Below are positions 23,001 through 35,970 of a stretch of DNA of 64,000 bases, piece after piece (within the stretch, counting starts at the first letter, position 1; every line of letters begins with the position of its first letter). The stretch spans positions 1 to 64,000 of the forward strand of contig CAXKVR010000221.1 in the NCBI GenBank assembly GCA_964058845.1. Direction: 5' to 3'. A model generated the notes under the pieces. The model saw nothing but the letters and a program-made list of their open reading frames with translations, was not told the DNA's origin and searched no databases. This DNA comes from Carex sylvatica (taxonomy: Eukaryota; Streptophyta; Magnoliopsida; Poales; Cyperaceae). Both the position numbers and the translations under genes were made by a program.

Positions 23001-24323
23001 GAGTTCATGTTTTGTGCGGTTAATATGATTTTGTTTACTAACATCCTGCCAAAGCTCTGTGAAAAACAAATCACACAAACCATGCCAGTTCGGGTGGTCA
23101 ACCCACCAATGCGGAACCGACCTTCCATAATTGTTTGTCTCTGCCAAACTTAATGAAGCATGTATCCCTCGCCTCGTGAAGCTCCTCGGTGTACCTTTTG
23201 GTCGCTATGGCCTCCAAAACATCTCGGCAATGGTCTTTGTCTTCCCCTTTCTTGTACCTGAATTTTTTCTGTAAAAATATATATGCACTGTCTTAGTAGT
23301 GGTCCTTGACCCTAATATCGAGTTCACTTAACTCTGTTGTTCAGATTAACGCTAATTATTCAAGTAACTTTTCATCAATTATCCATTCAATTTGATTTGG
23401 GACATCAAAGGCTTAGTTAGAGGAACACCGTTTACTTGTTCGGTATCTGAAAGGCTTAGATGATTACCATGTCCTTAGCTTATATAGTCAATTCAACAAA
23501 GGTATCATTAAAATAAAGGGTACCAAAAAGAGAAACTCGATATTATTCTTTGTTGTTTCATCAAAGGCAAGGAAGCTTCTTAACGGTTCAGGCATGTTTT
23601 GCAGGGCAAGCCTATTGATGACAAGATGCATTAAAATGTTGTACCATAAGAGAAAACATTACCCGTTTATAAGAAAGTTCAAAATTGAAAGAAGCAATTA
23701 ATGCAAGGTCTGATATAAAAGCTACATAATTGCACTCAACAGTTATGTAGGATAGATTTTGTACTTAGTTATGCAGAAAATCTACATATTTTTGTACTCA
23801 ACAGGCATGAACCAGATAGGAATTTTTTTCTATAGCCATACATTTCTATAGTAGATTAAACTGTGCAAAAAAGCTAAAAATTTATAAATACACCCTGAAT
23901 AGTACTAAAATAGTGAAATTTTGTCGAAAACTACTCGATCCAGACCAGAGACAGACTGGAAGAGACGAAGGCTAAGAATCTTTAATGAAGATCAATAAAT
24001 GAGTAACAGTTTATGACAGTAGTTTTAGATGGAAGGACATGTTACCTAGTGATTGCTTTCTTAATTTGATTTGGATTGTCATCACATGTGAACTTGCGAG
24101 GCCCAATGGGCCATATTATCAGATGGTCTTCTAGTTTATCTGTTGATTTTCTCATAATTACAGGACCTCGTCCCCTCTTCTTTGCGAGTTTCGGTGGTGC
24201 AAGTTCACGGTCTAGGCTAGCATTTAAACACTCAAGGACATCAGGTACGGTCTGTGAACTGCTCTTTCTCCTTGCAAATTTTCTAGAAGTTGCTCTTTGT
24301 AGACCAGATTTTTTGGGGGGCAT
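20040..24323 (-). pseudogene. CACTA transposon accessory gene (Transposase_24-like), split by an LTR
   Basis: On the minus strand exon 1 runs 24,323-24,046: MPPKKSGLQRATSRKFARRK, then RGRGPVIMRKSTDKLEDH and CDDNPNQIKKAITR, with a GT donor after CACTAG. Exon 2 is about 23,268-22,965. It encodes KKFRYKKGEDKDHCRDVLEA and, after a one-base frame change, VPHWWVDHPNWHGLCDLFF, SKQNHINRTKHELT, AHHGGSVSS. The WW..P.W..LCD.F....W...S..N..NR....H..GS pattern is that of plant En/Spm (CACTA) accessory proteins. More acidic coding-like sequence follows at 22,640-22,260 (VSVPEENNENSDGNGL). A Glu/Arg-rich tail (LLSERDRR, then EEKAERERKLATYDLY) appears at about 20,160-20,040, beyond the inserted LTR. The protein's role is inferred from the family. 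The gene is dead from the frame change and the insertion. Confidence 0.65.
20278..22008 (-). repeat. LTR (possibly solo) related to the Athila/Tat-like element at 42,546-50,604
   Basis: The segment shares a co-linear series of landmarks with the LTRs of the large gag-pro element: a GCAC..TTGCA stretch in inverted form (CAAGCGCACAATC), GGTATCGATCCA, GGGTTCAATACTCG, a TCAAG..AA.GA.GTCTA.GGGC block, TCCATAGAGTCAAG-type mid parts, CTAAACCCTAGAGAG-type phrases near 21,120, a GC-rich block with GTGCGG/CCGCAC motifs (21,510-21,780), and a final TGTATATATTTTGTGCTTCTCA. Ends TG (20,278) and CA (22,008) fit an LTR of 1.73 kb on the minus strand. No internal domain adjoins it, so it may be a solo LTR. 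Flanking 5-mers (CCGGG and CCTAC) do not match, so the exact borders are uncertain. It appears to interrupt a CACTA accessory gene. Confidence 0.65.
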
Positions 24324-24389
24324 TTTTGTTGTGTTAAAAACCAACATTAATGAGTTATATAAGGATATAAGTAAGCGAAAGAAGTGATA

Positions 24390-25567
24390 ACAAATTCCAT
24401 GCACTGCTCTAACAATGATTAAGCTACTGGTGGCCAAATACATTAAGCTACTGGAGCTAACATAAAAAATTCCATGCACAGCTCTAGTAATAAGGTAACT
24501 ATTGTCAATTAATATTTTGTGTTGCTTTAGTAAAGGAAGAATTCCACATTACACGGTGAAACTATTGTCAATTTATAATAACTGCACACCAAAATGTTGC
24601 CAAAGAGATAATTCTAGAACCTCAAGTTGTCAAAGTGGTAACGTAAGATCCCCTAATAATTTTCAGTAGCCATTAATTTAATATGTGGTATACATGAATA
24701 TGAAAACCATATTTCTTTTATACATGTGCCAGCAAACATAATTGTGAAAGTGCAAACTTCATGATCAGAAATAGAGGAACGAACGAAAAATAAATAATCA
24801 ATGAGAGCCTAATAAATAATCACATTGGACCCCTATAAGAAAGAAATAGCTGAGTTGGGTGAAGAATTGATGTCACATATAAATCATTCGATTGCAAATC
24901 TCATAGAAATAGAGGAACCCACACAAAGAACTCTGACAAAGGAAATTAATGCTAGTTTTATTGATACTAAGAAGCATATGCGCCTTTTTAGTAATTAGTC
25001 AACCATAGTTTGTGACTCTGTATGTATGGTAACACTTGTTGGCAACATATTCTCACTTAGCTGTTGCAACTAATTAACACTCAAAAACCACATATCCTAT
25101 GCTAGCAACACGAGGTACTTATTAGCCATACATACAGAGTGGAGATAGAGTAACCATAGTTTGTGACTCTGCTCATGACTAATGAGTTATATAAGGATAT
25201 AAGTAAGCTTCAGAACTGATATAATGTGTTAAAAAACAAAATAAGAAATACATCAGTTATTTATATAGACACAAGCTATTTATATAAACAAAATAAGCAA
25301 CATTAATGTGTTAAAAACAAAAATAAGCAAAGCATAAGTTATTTCTATAGACAGCCCAACACTTTACTGTGGACCATAACAACCGACAAACTTCTCGGGG
25401 ATGCTTCCTCACTCAATCATTTCAAGAGGAAAAAAAAGAGGCAAACAAATCAAAATAAGGAAAATGATATAATAGTTTCATGCAAACAAATCCAAGTTAC
25501 AAACTCCTAAGAAGAAGTTGAAATCCCTAGCATAAGGCTCACAAAATAACAGAGGCTAAAATGCAAA
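24390..25567. other. Non-coding flank between the CACTA gene and the satellite
   Basis: AT-rich and without a gene. A phrase AACCATAGTTTGTGACTCTG occurs at about 25,000 and 25,153. Between them, CTCTGTATGTATGG and CCATACATACAGAG form an inverted repeat, so a small decayed hairpin element may lie at about 25,000-25,175. ATAAGTAAGC.. GAGTTATATAAGGATATAAGT also recurs (24,351 and 25,185). Confidence 0.45.
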
Positions 25568-28500
25568 ACTCCAATTGATGATGTCTGGAGCACTCTAGTA
25601 GTGTCTCCAGATGGCAAGATAATAGGGCATTTACATCTCTAATACAACACTCTAATTAAAAGTGTTTGGACCAATCCAGTAATGTCTCTATATGGCAAGA
25701 TAATAGGGCATTTACAACCCTAATACAACACTTCAATTGAAGTTGTTTAGAGTACTCTAGCAGTGTCTCCAAATGGCAAGATAATAGGGCATTTACAACC
25801 CTAATACAACACTCCAATTGAAGTTGTTTGGAGCACTCTAGTATTTTCTCAAAATGGCAAGATAATAGGGAATTTACAACCCAAATACAACACTACAATT
25901 GAAGGTGTTTGGAGCACTCTAGTAGTGTCCCTATATGGCAAGATAATAGGTATTTACAACCCCAATACAACAATCCAATTAATGGCGTTTGGAGCATCTA
26001 GTAGTATCCTTGTATGACAAGATAAATAGGGCATTTACAACCTTAATACAACACTCCAATTGATGGTGTTAGGAGCACTCTATTAGTGTCCCAGTATTGC
26101 AAGATAATAGGGCATTTACAACCCAAATACAACATTCCAGTTGATGATTTTTGGAGCACTCAAGTAGTGTCCCTATATGGCAAGATAATAGGAAATTTAC
26201 AACCATAATACAACACCCCAATTGAAGCTATTTGGAGCATCTAGTAGTGAATTTACAACCCAAATACAACATTCCAATTGAAGGTGTTTGGAGCACTATA
26301 TTAGTGTCTCTATATGGCAAGATAAAAGGTCATTTACAACCCAAATACAACACTCCAATTGATGGTGCTTGGAGCAATCTATTAGTGTCTCTATAGGGCA
26401 AGATAATAGGGCACATACAACCTTAATACAACACTCCAATTGTAGGTGTTTGGAGCACTCTAGTGGTGTCTCTATATGTCAAGATAATAGAGCACTTACG
26501 ACCATAATACAACACTCCAATTGAAGGTGTTCGGAGCAATCTAGTAGTGTCTCTATATGACAAGATAATATGGCAATTACAACAATAATACAACACTCCA
26601 ATTAATGGTGTTTGGAGCACTCTAATAGTGTCCATGTATGGCAAGATAATAGGACATTTGCAATCCAAATACAACACTCCAATTGATGGTGTTTGGAGCA
26701 CTTTAGTAATTTCTCTCTATGGCAAGATAATAGGGCATATACATCCATAATACAACACTCCAATTGAAGGTTGGCAAACTCTTGTAATGTCTCTATATGG
26801 CAAGATAATAAGGTATTTACAACCCAAATACAACTCTCGAATTGATGGTGTTTGGAGCACCCCAGTAATGTCTCTATATGGCAAGATAATATGGCATTTA
26901 CAACCCGAATACGACACTCCAATTAATGGTGTTTGGAGCACTCTAGTAGTGTCCCTGTCTGGAAAGATAATAGGACATTTATAACCTTAATACAACACTC
27001 CAATTGATGGTGTTTGGAGCACTCTAGTAGTGTCCCAGTATGGCAAGGTAATAGGGCATTTACAACACAAATACAACACTCCAATTGATGGTTTTTGAAG
27101 CACTCCAGTAGTGTCTCTATATGGCAAGATAATAGGGAATTTACAACCATAATACAACACTCCAATTGGAGGTGTTTGAAGTACCCTAGTAGTGTGTCTA
27201 TATGGCAAGATAATAGGGCATTTACAACCTTAATAGAACACTCCAATTGAAGGTGTTTGGAGAACTGTAGTAGTGTCTCTATGACAAGATAATAGGGAAA
27301 TTACAACCATAATACAACACTCCAATTGAAGGTGTTCGGAGCACTCTAGTAGTGTCTCTATATGACAAGATAATAGGGCAATTACAACCTTAATACAACA
27401 CTCCAATTAATGGTGTTTGGAGCACTCTAGTGGTGTCCAATTGATGGTGTTTGGAGCGCTCTAGTAGTTTCTCTATATGGCAAGATAATAGGACATTTAA
27501 AATCCATAATACAACACTCCAATTGAAGGTGTTTGGAGCACCCAAGTAGTGTCTCTATATGGCAAGATAATACGATACTTACAACCCAAATACAACCCTC
27601 CAATTGATGGTTTTTGGAGCACCCTAGTAGTCTCTATATGGCAAGATAATATGGCACTTACAACCATAATACAACACTCCAATTGAAGGTGTTTGGAGCA
27701 CTCTAGCAGTGTCTCTATACGGCAAGATAATACGGCATTTACAACACAAATACAACAGTCCAATTAATGGTGTGTGGAGCACTCTAGTAGTGTCTCTATA
27801 TGGCAAGACAAATGGGCTTTTACAACTCTAATACATCACTCCAATTGAACGTGTTTGGAGCACTCTAGTAATTCTCTATATGACATGATAATATGGAATT
27901 TACAACCCTAATACGACACTCCAATTGATGGTCTTCGGAGCACTCTAGTAGTGCCTCTATATGGCAAAAAAAATGAGCATATAAAGCCCTTATACAACAC
28001 TCCAATTGATGATTTTTGGAGCACTCTATTACTGTCAATATAGGGATAGATAATAGGACATTTACAACCATAATACAACACTCCAATTGAAGGTGTTTGG
28101 AGCACTCTAGTAGTGTCTCTATATGGCAATATAATAGGGCATTTTGCAACTATAATACAACAATCCAATTAATGGTATTTGGAGCACTCTAGTAGTGTAT
28201 CTATATGGGAAGATAATAAGGAATTAACAACCCTAATACAACACTACAATTGATGGTGTTTGGAGCACACTATTAGTGTTTCTATGTGGCAAGATAATAG
28301 GGCTTTTACACTCTAATACATCACTCTAGTAATGTCTCTATATGACATGAAAATATGGAATTTACAACCCGAATACGACACTTCAATTGAAAGTGTTCGG
28401 AGCACTCTATTAATGTCTCTATATGGCAAGATAATAGGGCATTTATAACCCAAATTCAACACTCCAATTGAACGTTTTTGGAGCACTCTAGTTGTGTATC

Positions 28501-31500
28501 TATATGGCAAGATAATAGGGCATTTACGACCATAATGCAACACTCCAATTGATGGTGTTTGGAGAACTCCAGTAGTGTATCTATAGGGCAAGATAATATT
28601 GTATTTACTAAACTAATACAACAGTCTAATTAATGGTGTTTAGAGCACACTATTAGTGTCTCTATATGGCAAGATAATAGGGCATTTACAACTTTAATAC
28701 AACACTCCAATTGAATGTGTTTGGAGCACTCTAGTTGCGTCTCTATATTGGAAGATAATTGGGCATTTACAACCTTAATACAACACTCCAATTAATGGTG
28801 TTTCGAGCACTCTAATAGTGTATCTATATGGCAAGATAATAAGCCATTTATACAACCCTAATACAACACTCCAATTGAACGTAATTGGAGCACTCTAGTA
28901 CTATCTCTATATGGCAAGATAATATGACATTTACAACCCTAAGACAATACTCCAATTGCTGGTGTTTGGAGCACTCTAGTAGTGTCTTTATATGACAAGA
29001 TAATAGGACATTTACAACCTTAACACAACACTCCAATTGAAAGTGTTTGGAGCACTCCAGTAGTGTCTGCATATGGCAAGATAATAGGGCATTTACAACC
29101 TTAATACAACACACCCTAGTAGTGTTTGTATATGGCAAGATAATAGGGCATTTACAACACAAATACAACACTCCAATTGATGGTGTTTGGAGCATTATAG
29201 TAATATCTCTATATGGCCAGATAATTGGGCATTTACAACCTTAATACAACCCTCCAATTAATGGTATTCGGAGCACTCTAGTAGTGTCTATATGGAATGA
29301 AAATTGAGCATTTAAAACCGAAATACAACACTCCAATTAACGGTATTTGGAGCACTCTAGTAGTGTCTCTATATGGCAAAATAATAGGGCATTTACAACC
29401 CTAATACAACACTCCAATTGAAGGTCTTCGGAGAAATTTCGTAGTGTCTTTATATGGCAAAATAATAGGGCATTTACAACACAAATACAACACTCCAATT
29501 GATGGTGTTTGGAGCACTATACTAATGTCTCTATATGGCCAGATAATTGGGCATTTACAACCTTAATACAACCCTCCAATGGAAGGTGTTTGGAGCACTC
29601 CTGTAGTGTCTCTATATCACAAGATAATAGCGCATTTACAACCCAAATAAAACAAACCAATTGATGGTGTTTGTAGCACTCTAGTAGTTCCTCTATATGG
29701 CAAGATAATAGGGCATTTACATTCATAATACAACAACCTAAATGAAGGTGTTTGGAGCACTCTAGTACTGTATCTATATGGCAAGATAATAAGGCATTTA
29801 CAATCCAAATACAACCCTCCAATTGATGGCGTTTGGAGCACCCTAGTAGTGTCTCTATAAGGCAAGACAAAACGCCATTTACAACCCAAATACAACACTC
29901 CAATTGATTGTGTTTGGAGCACTCTAGTAGTGTCTCTATATGTCAAGATAATAGGGCGTTTACGACCATAGTACAACACTCCAATTGAAGGTGTTTGGAT
30001 CACTCCTGTAGTGTATCTACAGGACAAGATAATATGGCATTTACAACCCTAATACAATACTTCAAATAATGGAGATTTGAGCACTCTAGTAGTGTCTCTA
30101 TAGGGATAGATAATAGGGCGTTTACAACCTTAATACAACACTCCAATTGATGGTGTTTCGAGCACTCTAGTAGTGTCTCTATATGGCAAGATAATAAGGC
30201 ATTTACAACCCTAATACAACACTCCAATTGAACGTGTTTGGAGCAATCTTGTAGTTTCTCTATACGGCACGATATTACGGCAATTACAACCCAAATACAA
30301 CACTCCAATTAATGGTGTTTGGAGCACACTAGTAGTGTCTCTATATGGCAAGATAATAAGGCATTTACAACCCAAATACAACCCTCCAATTGATGGTGTT
30401 TGGAGCACCGTAGTAGTGTCTCTATAAGGCAAGATAATACGCCATTTACAACCCGAATACAACACTTCAAATAATGGTGATTGGGGCACTCTAGTAGTGT
30501 CTCTATATGGCAAGATAATAAGCCATTTATAACCTTAATACAACACTCCAATTAATGATGTTTGGAGCACTCCAATAGTGTATATATATGGCAAGATAAT
30601 AAGGCATTTACAACTCTAATACAACACTCCAATTGTACGTGTTTGGAGCATTCTATTAGTGTCTCTATATGGCAAGATAATAGGGCATTTACAAGTCTAA
30701 TACAACACTCATTTTGAACGTGTTTGGAGCATTCTAGTAGTGTCTCTATACGTCAAGATAATAGGGCATTTAGAACCTTAATACAACACTCCAATTAATG
30801 GTATTCGGAGCACTCTAGTAGTGTCTCTATATGGAATGAAAATTGAGCATTTAAAACCGGAATACAACACTCCAATTAACGGTATTTGGAGCACTCTAGT
30901 AGTGTCTCTATATGGCAAAATAATAGGGCATTTACAACCTTAATACAACCCTCTATATCACAAGACAATAGCGCATTTACAACCCGAATCCAACACTGCA
31001 ATTGATGGTGTTTGGAGCACTCTAGTAGTGTCTCTATATGACAAGATAATATGACATTTACAACCCTAATACAATACTTCAAATAATGGTGATTGGAGCA
31101 CTCTAGTATTGTCTCTATAGGGCTAGATAATAGGGCAATTACAACCTTAATACAACAGTCCAATTAATGGTGTTTGGAGCACTCTAGTAGTGTCTCTATA
31201 TGGCAAGATAATAGGGCATTTTTAATCGTAATACCACAATCCCAATAATGGTGTTTGGAGCACTCTAGTAGTGTCTCTATATGGCAAGATAAGAAGACAT
31301 TTACAACCCTAATACAACACTTCAAATAATTGTGATTGGAGCACTCTAGTAGTGTCTCTACAGGGCTAGATAATAGGGCATTATAACCTTAATATAACAC
31401 TCCAATTAATGATGTTTGGAGCAGTCTAGTATTGTCTCTATATGGCAAGATAATAGGGCATTTAGAACCTTAATACAACACTCCAATTAATGATGTTTGG

Positions 31501-34500
31501 AGCACTCCAGTCGTGTATCTATATTGCAAGATAATAAGGCATTTACAACTCTAATACAACAGTCCAATTTGAACGTGTTTGGAGCACACCATTAGTGTAT
31601 ATATAGAGCAAGATAATATGGCATTTACAACCCTAATACAACACTATATTTCATGGTGTTTGGAGCACTCTATTAGTGTCTCTATATGGCAAGATAATAG
31701 GGCAATTACAAGTCTAATCCAACACTCCAATTGATGGTGTTTTGAGCACTCTAGTAGTGTCTCTATATGACAAGATAATATGACATTTACAACCCTAATA
31801 CAATACTTCAAATAATGGTGATTGGAGCACTCTAGTAGTGTCTCTATAGGGCTAGATAATAGGGCAATTACAACCTTAATACAACAGTCCAATTAATGGT
31901 GTTTGGAGCACTCTAGTAGTCTCTATATGGCAAGATAATAGGGCATTTACAACCCTAATACAACACTCCCAATAATGGTGTTTGGAGCACTTTAGTAGTG
32001 TGTCTATATGGCAAGATAATAAGAGATTTACAACCCTAATAACACTTCAAATAATTGTGATTGGAGCACTCTAGTAGTGTCTCTACAGGGCTAGATAATA
32101 GGGCATTGATAACCTTAATACAACACTCCAATTAATGATGTTTGGAGCACTCTAGTATTGTCTCTATATGGCAAGATAATAGGGCATTTGGAACCTTAAT
32201 ACAACACTCCAATTAATGGTGTTTGGAGCACTCTAGTAGTGTATCTATAGAGCAAGATAATATGGCATTTACAACCCTAATACAACACTCTATTTCATGG
32301 TGTTTGGAGCGTTCAATTAGTGTCTCTATATGGAAAGATAATAGGGCATTTACAAGTCTAATACAACTCTCCAATTGAAGGTGTTTGGAGCACTCTAGTA
32401 TTGTCTTTATATGAGAAGATAATAGGACATTGACAACCTTAATACAACACTCCAATTGAAAGTGTTTGGAGCACTCTATTAGTAGTTGTATATTGCAAAA
32501 TAATAGGGCATTTACAATCCTAATACAACACTCCAATTGAAGGTCTTCGGAGCAATTTAGTAGTGTCTTTATATGGCAAAATAAAAGGGCATTTACAACC
32601 CTAATACAACACTCTATTTCATGTTCTTTGGAGCACTATATTTGTGTCTCTATATGGCAAGATAATAGGACATTTACAACCTTAATACAACACTCCAATT
32701 GATAGTGTTTGGAGCACTCTAGTAGTGTCGTATATGGCAAGATAATAGGGCATTTACAACCCTAATACAACACTCCAATTAAAGGTCTTCTGAGCAATTT
32801 AGTTGTGTCTTTATATGGCAACATAATAGGGCATTTACTACCCTAATACAACACTCCAATTGATGGTCTCGGGAGCACTATAGTAGTGTCTCTATTTGGC
32901 CAGATAATAGGGCATTTACAACCTTAATACCACCCTCAAATGGAAGTTGTTTGGAGCACTCTTGTAGTGTCTCTATATCGCAAGATAATAGCGCATTTAC
33001 GACTCAAATAAAACACTCCAATTGATGGTGTTTGTAGCACTCTAGTAGTTTTTCTATATGGCAAGATAATAGGGCATTTATATCCATAATACAACAATCT
33101 AATTGAAGGTGTTTGGAGCACTCTAGTAGTGTCTCTATAGGGTTAGATAATAGGGTATTTACAACCTTAATACAACAGTACAATTAATGGTGTTTGGAGA
33201 ACTATAGTAGTGTCTCTATATGGCAAGATAATAGGGCATTTACCATCGTAATACAACACTCTCGTCAATGGTGTTTGGAGCACTCTAGTAGTGTCTCTAT
33301 AGGGCTAGATAATAAGACATTTACAACTTTAATACAACACTCCAAATAATGGTGATTGGAGCACTCTAGTATTGTCTCTATATGGCAAGATAATAGGGCA
33401 TTTACAACCTTAGTACAACCCTCTAATTAATGATGTTTGGAGCACTCCAATAGTGTATCTATATGGCAAGAAAACAAGACATTTACAACTCTAATACAAC
33501 ACTCGAATTGAACGTGTTTGGAGCACTCCAGTAGTGTATCTATAGAGCAAGATAATACGGCATTTACAACCCTAATACAACACTCTATTTCATGTTCTTT
33601 GGAGCACTCTATTAGTGTCTCTATATGGCAAGATAATAGGACATTTACAAGTCTAATACAACACTCCAATTGAACGTGTTTGGAGCACTCAAGTAGTCTC
33701 TCCATACGGCAAGATAATACGGCATTTACAACCCAAATACAACACTCCAATTAATGATGTTTGGAGCACTCTAGTAGTCGCTCTATATGGAAAAATAATA
33801 GGGCTTTTACAACCCTAATACATCTCTCCAATTGAAGGTATTCATAGCACTCTAGTAGTGTCTATATATGGAATGAAAATTGAGCATTTAAAATCGGAAT
33901 ACAACACTCCAATTAACGGTATTTGGAGAACTCTAGTAGTGTCTCGATATGGCAAAATGATAGGTCATTTACAACCTTAATACAACACTCCAATTAATGG
34001 TGTTTGGAGTACTCTAATAGTGTAGATATATGGCAAGATAATATGGCATTTATACAACCCTAATACAACACTCCAATTGAAAGTGTTTGGAGCACTCTAG
34101 TAGTGTCTGTATATGGCAAGATAATAGGGCATTTACAACCCTAATACAACACTCCAATTGAAGGTCTACGGAGCAATTTAGTGGTGTTTTTATATGGCAA
34201 AATAATAGGGCATTTACTACCCTAATACAACACTCCAATTGAAGGTCTACGGAGCAATTTAGTGGTGTTTTTATATGGCAAAATAATAGGGCATTTACTA
34301 CCCTAATACAACACTCCAATTGATAGTGTTGGGAGCACTATAGTAGTGTCTATATGGCCAGATAATAGGGCATTTACAACCTTAATACAGCCCTCCAATT
34401 GAAGGTGTTTGGAGCACTCCTGTAGTGTCTCTATATCGCAAGATAATAGGGCATTTACAACCCAAATAAAACACTCCAATTGATGGTGTTTGTAGCACTC

Positions 34501-35055
34501 TAGTAGTTTCTCTATATGGCAAGATAATAGGGCATTTACATCCATAGTACAACAATCTAATTGAAGGTGTTTAGAGCACTCTAGGAGTGTCTCTCTATAT
34601 GGCAAGATAATAAGGCATTTACAACCCAAATACAATTCTTCAATTGATGGTGTTTGGAGCACCCTAGTAGTGTCTCTATAAGGCAAGACAATACGCCATT
34701 TACAACCCGAATACAACACTCCAATTGATTGTGTTTGGAGCACTCTAGTAGTGTCTCTATATGACAAGATAATAGGGCGTTTACGACCATAATACAACAC
34801 TCGAATTGAAGGTGTTTGGTGCACTCCTCTAGTGTATCTATAGGACAAGATAATATGACATTTACAACCCTAATACAACAATTTAAATAATGGTGATTGG
34901 AGCACTCTAGTAGTGTCTCCATAGGGCTAGATAATAGGGCATTTACAACCTTAATACAACAATCCAATTAATGGTGTTTGGAGCACTCTAGTAGTGTCTC
35001 TATATGGCAAGAGAATAGGGCATTTACAATCGTAATACAACACTCCAATTATGGA
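25568..35055. repeat. 9.5-kb tandem array of an 81-bp satellite/minisatellite unit, about 117 copies
   Basis: The unit can be written from CCAATTGATGGTGTTTGGAG through CACTCTAGTAGTGTCTCTAT, ATGGCAAGATAATAGGGCAT and TTACAACCCTAATACAACAC to a final T, 81 bp in all. The period was checked directly: CCAATTG starts at 26,436 and next at 26,517. The array begins at AACTCCAATTGATGATGTCT (25,568) and ends after CAACACTCCAATTATGG (about 35,055). Monomers differ by scattered substitutions, small deletions and a few truncated units. Because 81 is a multiple of three, several frames stay open for 60-180 residues (27-residue repeats on both strands). These are a by-product: no frame is free of stops over the array and no start or promoter is conserved. 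Sub-blocks of several monomers are duplicated within the array. Confidence 0.97.
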
Positions 35056-35828
35056 TATGTATAATGCAAATTAAAACTCATCCCTTGATGATGTTTATTA
35101 CTGGTCTGATAACATTCTACATCCTAGTACTAACCTTTCTTCATGCTTATTGTTTATAGTCCTAATGCACTACATGAGGGAGGATTGGGGAATATGCAAA
35201 CTCTTGCAACTTAAATATCCAATTCTGTTAATGTTACTATATAATCAGATGTGCTATCCAAATTTTAACAGTGCGCTTTCATATTTAATGAATATGGCCA
35301 TGATCCTACCTCTCTACCTCAATCTCAGGAAGGAACCCCACTGATGCAAAAGGCCCACTCTCAGGTAATGATATTTATTAGTATTTTCTTGTGTACACAC
35401 AATGTATAAACACAATTATGTTACACAGAATAATTGAGTTGCAATTTTTCTGCAATGACAATTACTAATAGTTTTGCATAAACTCTGTTTTTGTCATTAA
35501 GCTTTAGTGATTTTAGTGAATACAATGAGTATAATGCAAAGTGAATTTCATCGATGTTGCATATGGAAAACTAATATTTATTGTATCCACATTTTGTTTC
35601 AATGCTTCTTCATATAGTGGTCCTTATAATATAAGAACATTACTAACTTGCTTACTATGATAATATGGTACACATAGGGTCTACCATCTTTGCTGCCAAT
35701 GATATCTCGCAAACATATCTACTTTTCGACCTATATTTTGTACCAAAACCTGTGTTTAGAACCATTAAATCGGTCGTATTTCATTGAATATCTATAGAAT
35801 ATGGTACTACTGCAAGTTTGTTTTTAAA
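35056..35828. other. Non-coding stretch right of the satellite
   Basis: No gene. The motif TATAATGCAAA(T/G) occurs at about 35,071 and 35,532. The stretch may be LTR sequence belonging to the element that follows, but I found no second copy of it near 38,200-39,260. Confidence 0.35.
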
Positions 35829-35945
35829 CCTTGGATCGATACCTTATCATACTACTCGATAGGATTGTGCACTTGCAATCTGATTCGAAAAGTGTACCAA
35901 GGTCTAAAAGGTACAATTTACTGTACTGAAACTTTGTTATATACT
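35829..35945 (+). repeat. LTR-derived segment, left copy
   Basis: CTTGGATCGATACCTTATCA to ACTTTGTT; about 90% the same by eye as 39,118-39,240. It is joined almost directly to gag C-terminal sequence, so the PBS and gag N-terminus have been deleted. Confidence 0.8.
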
Positions 35946-35970
35946 ACTCGATAGGGGAGCGCAAGATGTC

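Noticed and set aside
25568..35055. Many open frames of 60-181 codons on both strands
   Set aside because: They are frames through an 81-bp tandem repeat; none spans the array without stops, and no conserved start, promoter or domain is seen.
25568..35055. CRISPR-like array
   Set aside because: The units are contiguous diverged repeats with no unique spacers, in plant nuclear DNA.
35150..35344. 64-codon plus-strand frame as a gene
   Set aside because: No recognisable domain, AT-rich surroundings, chance length.
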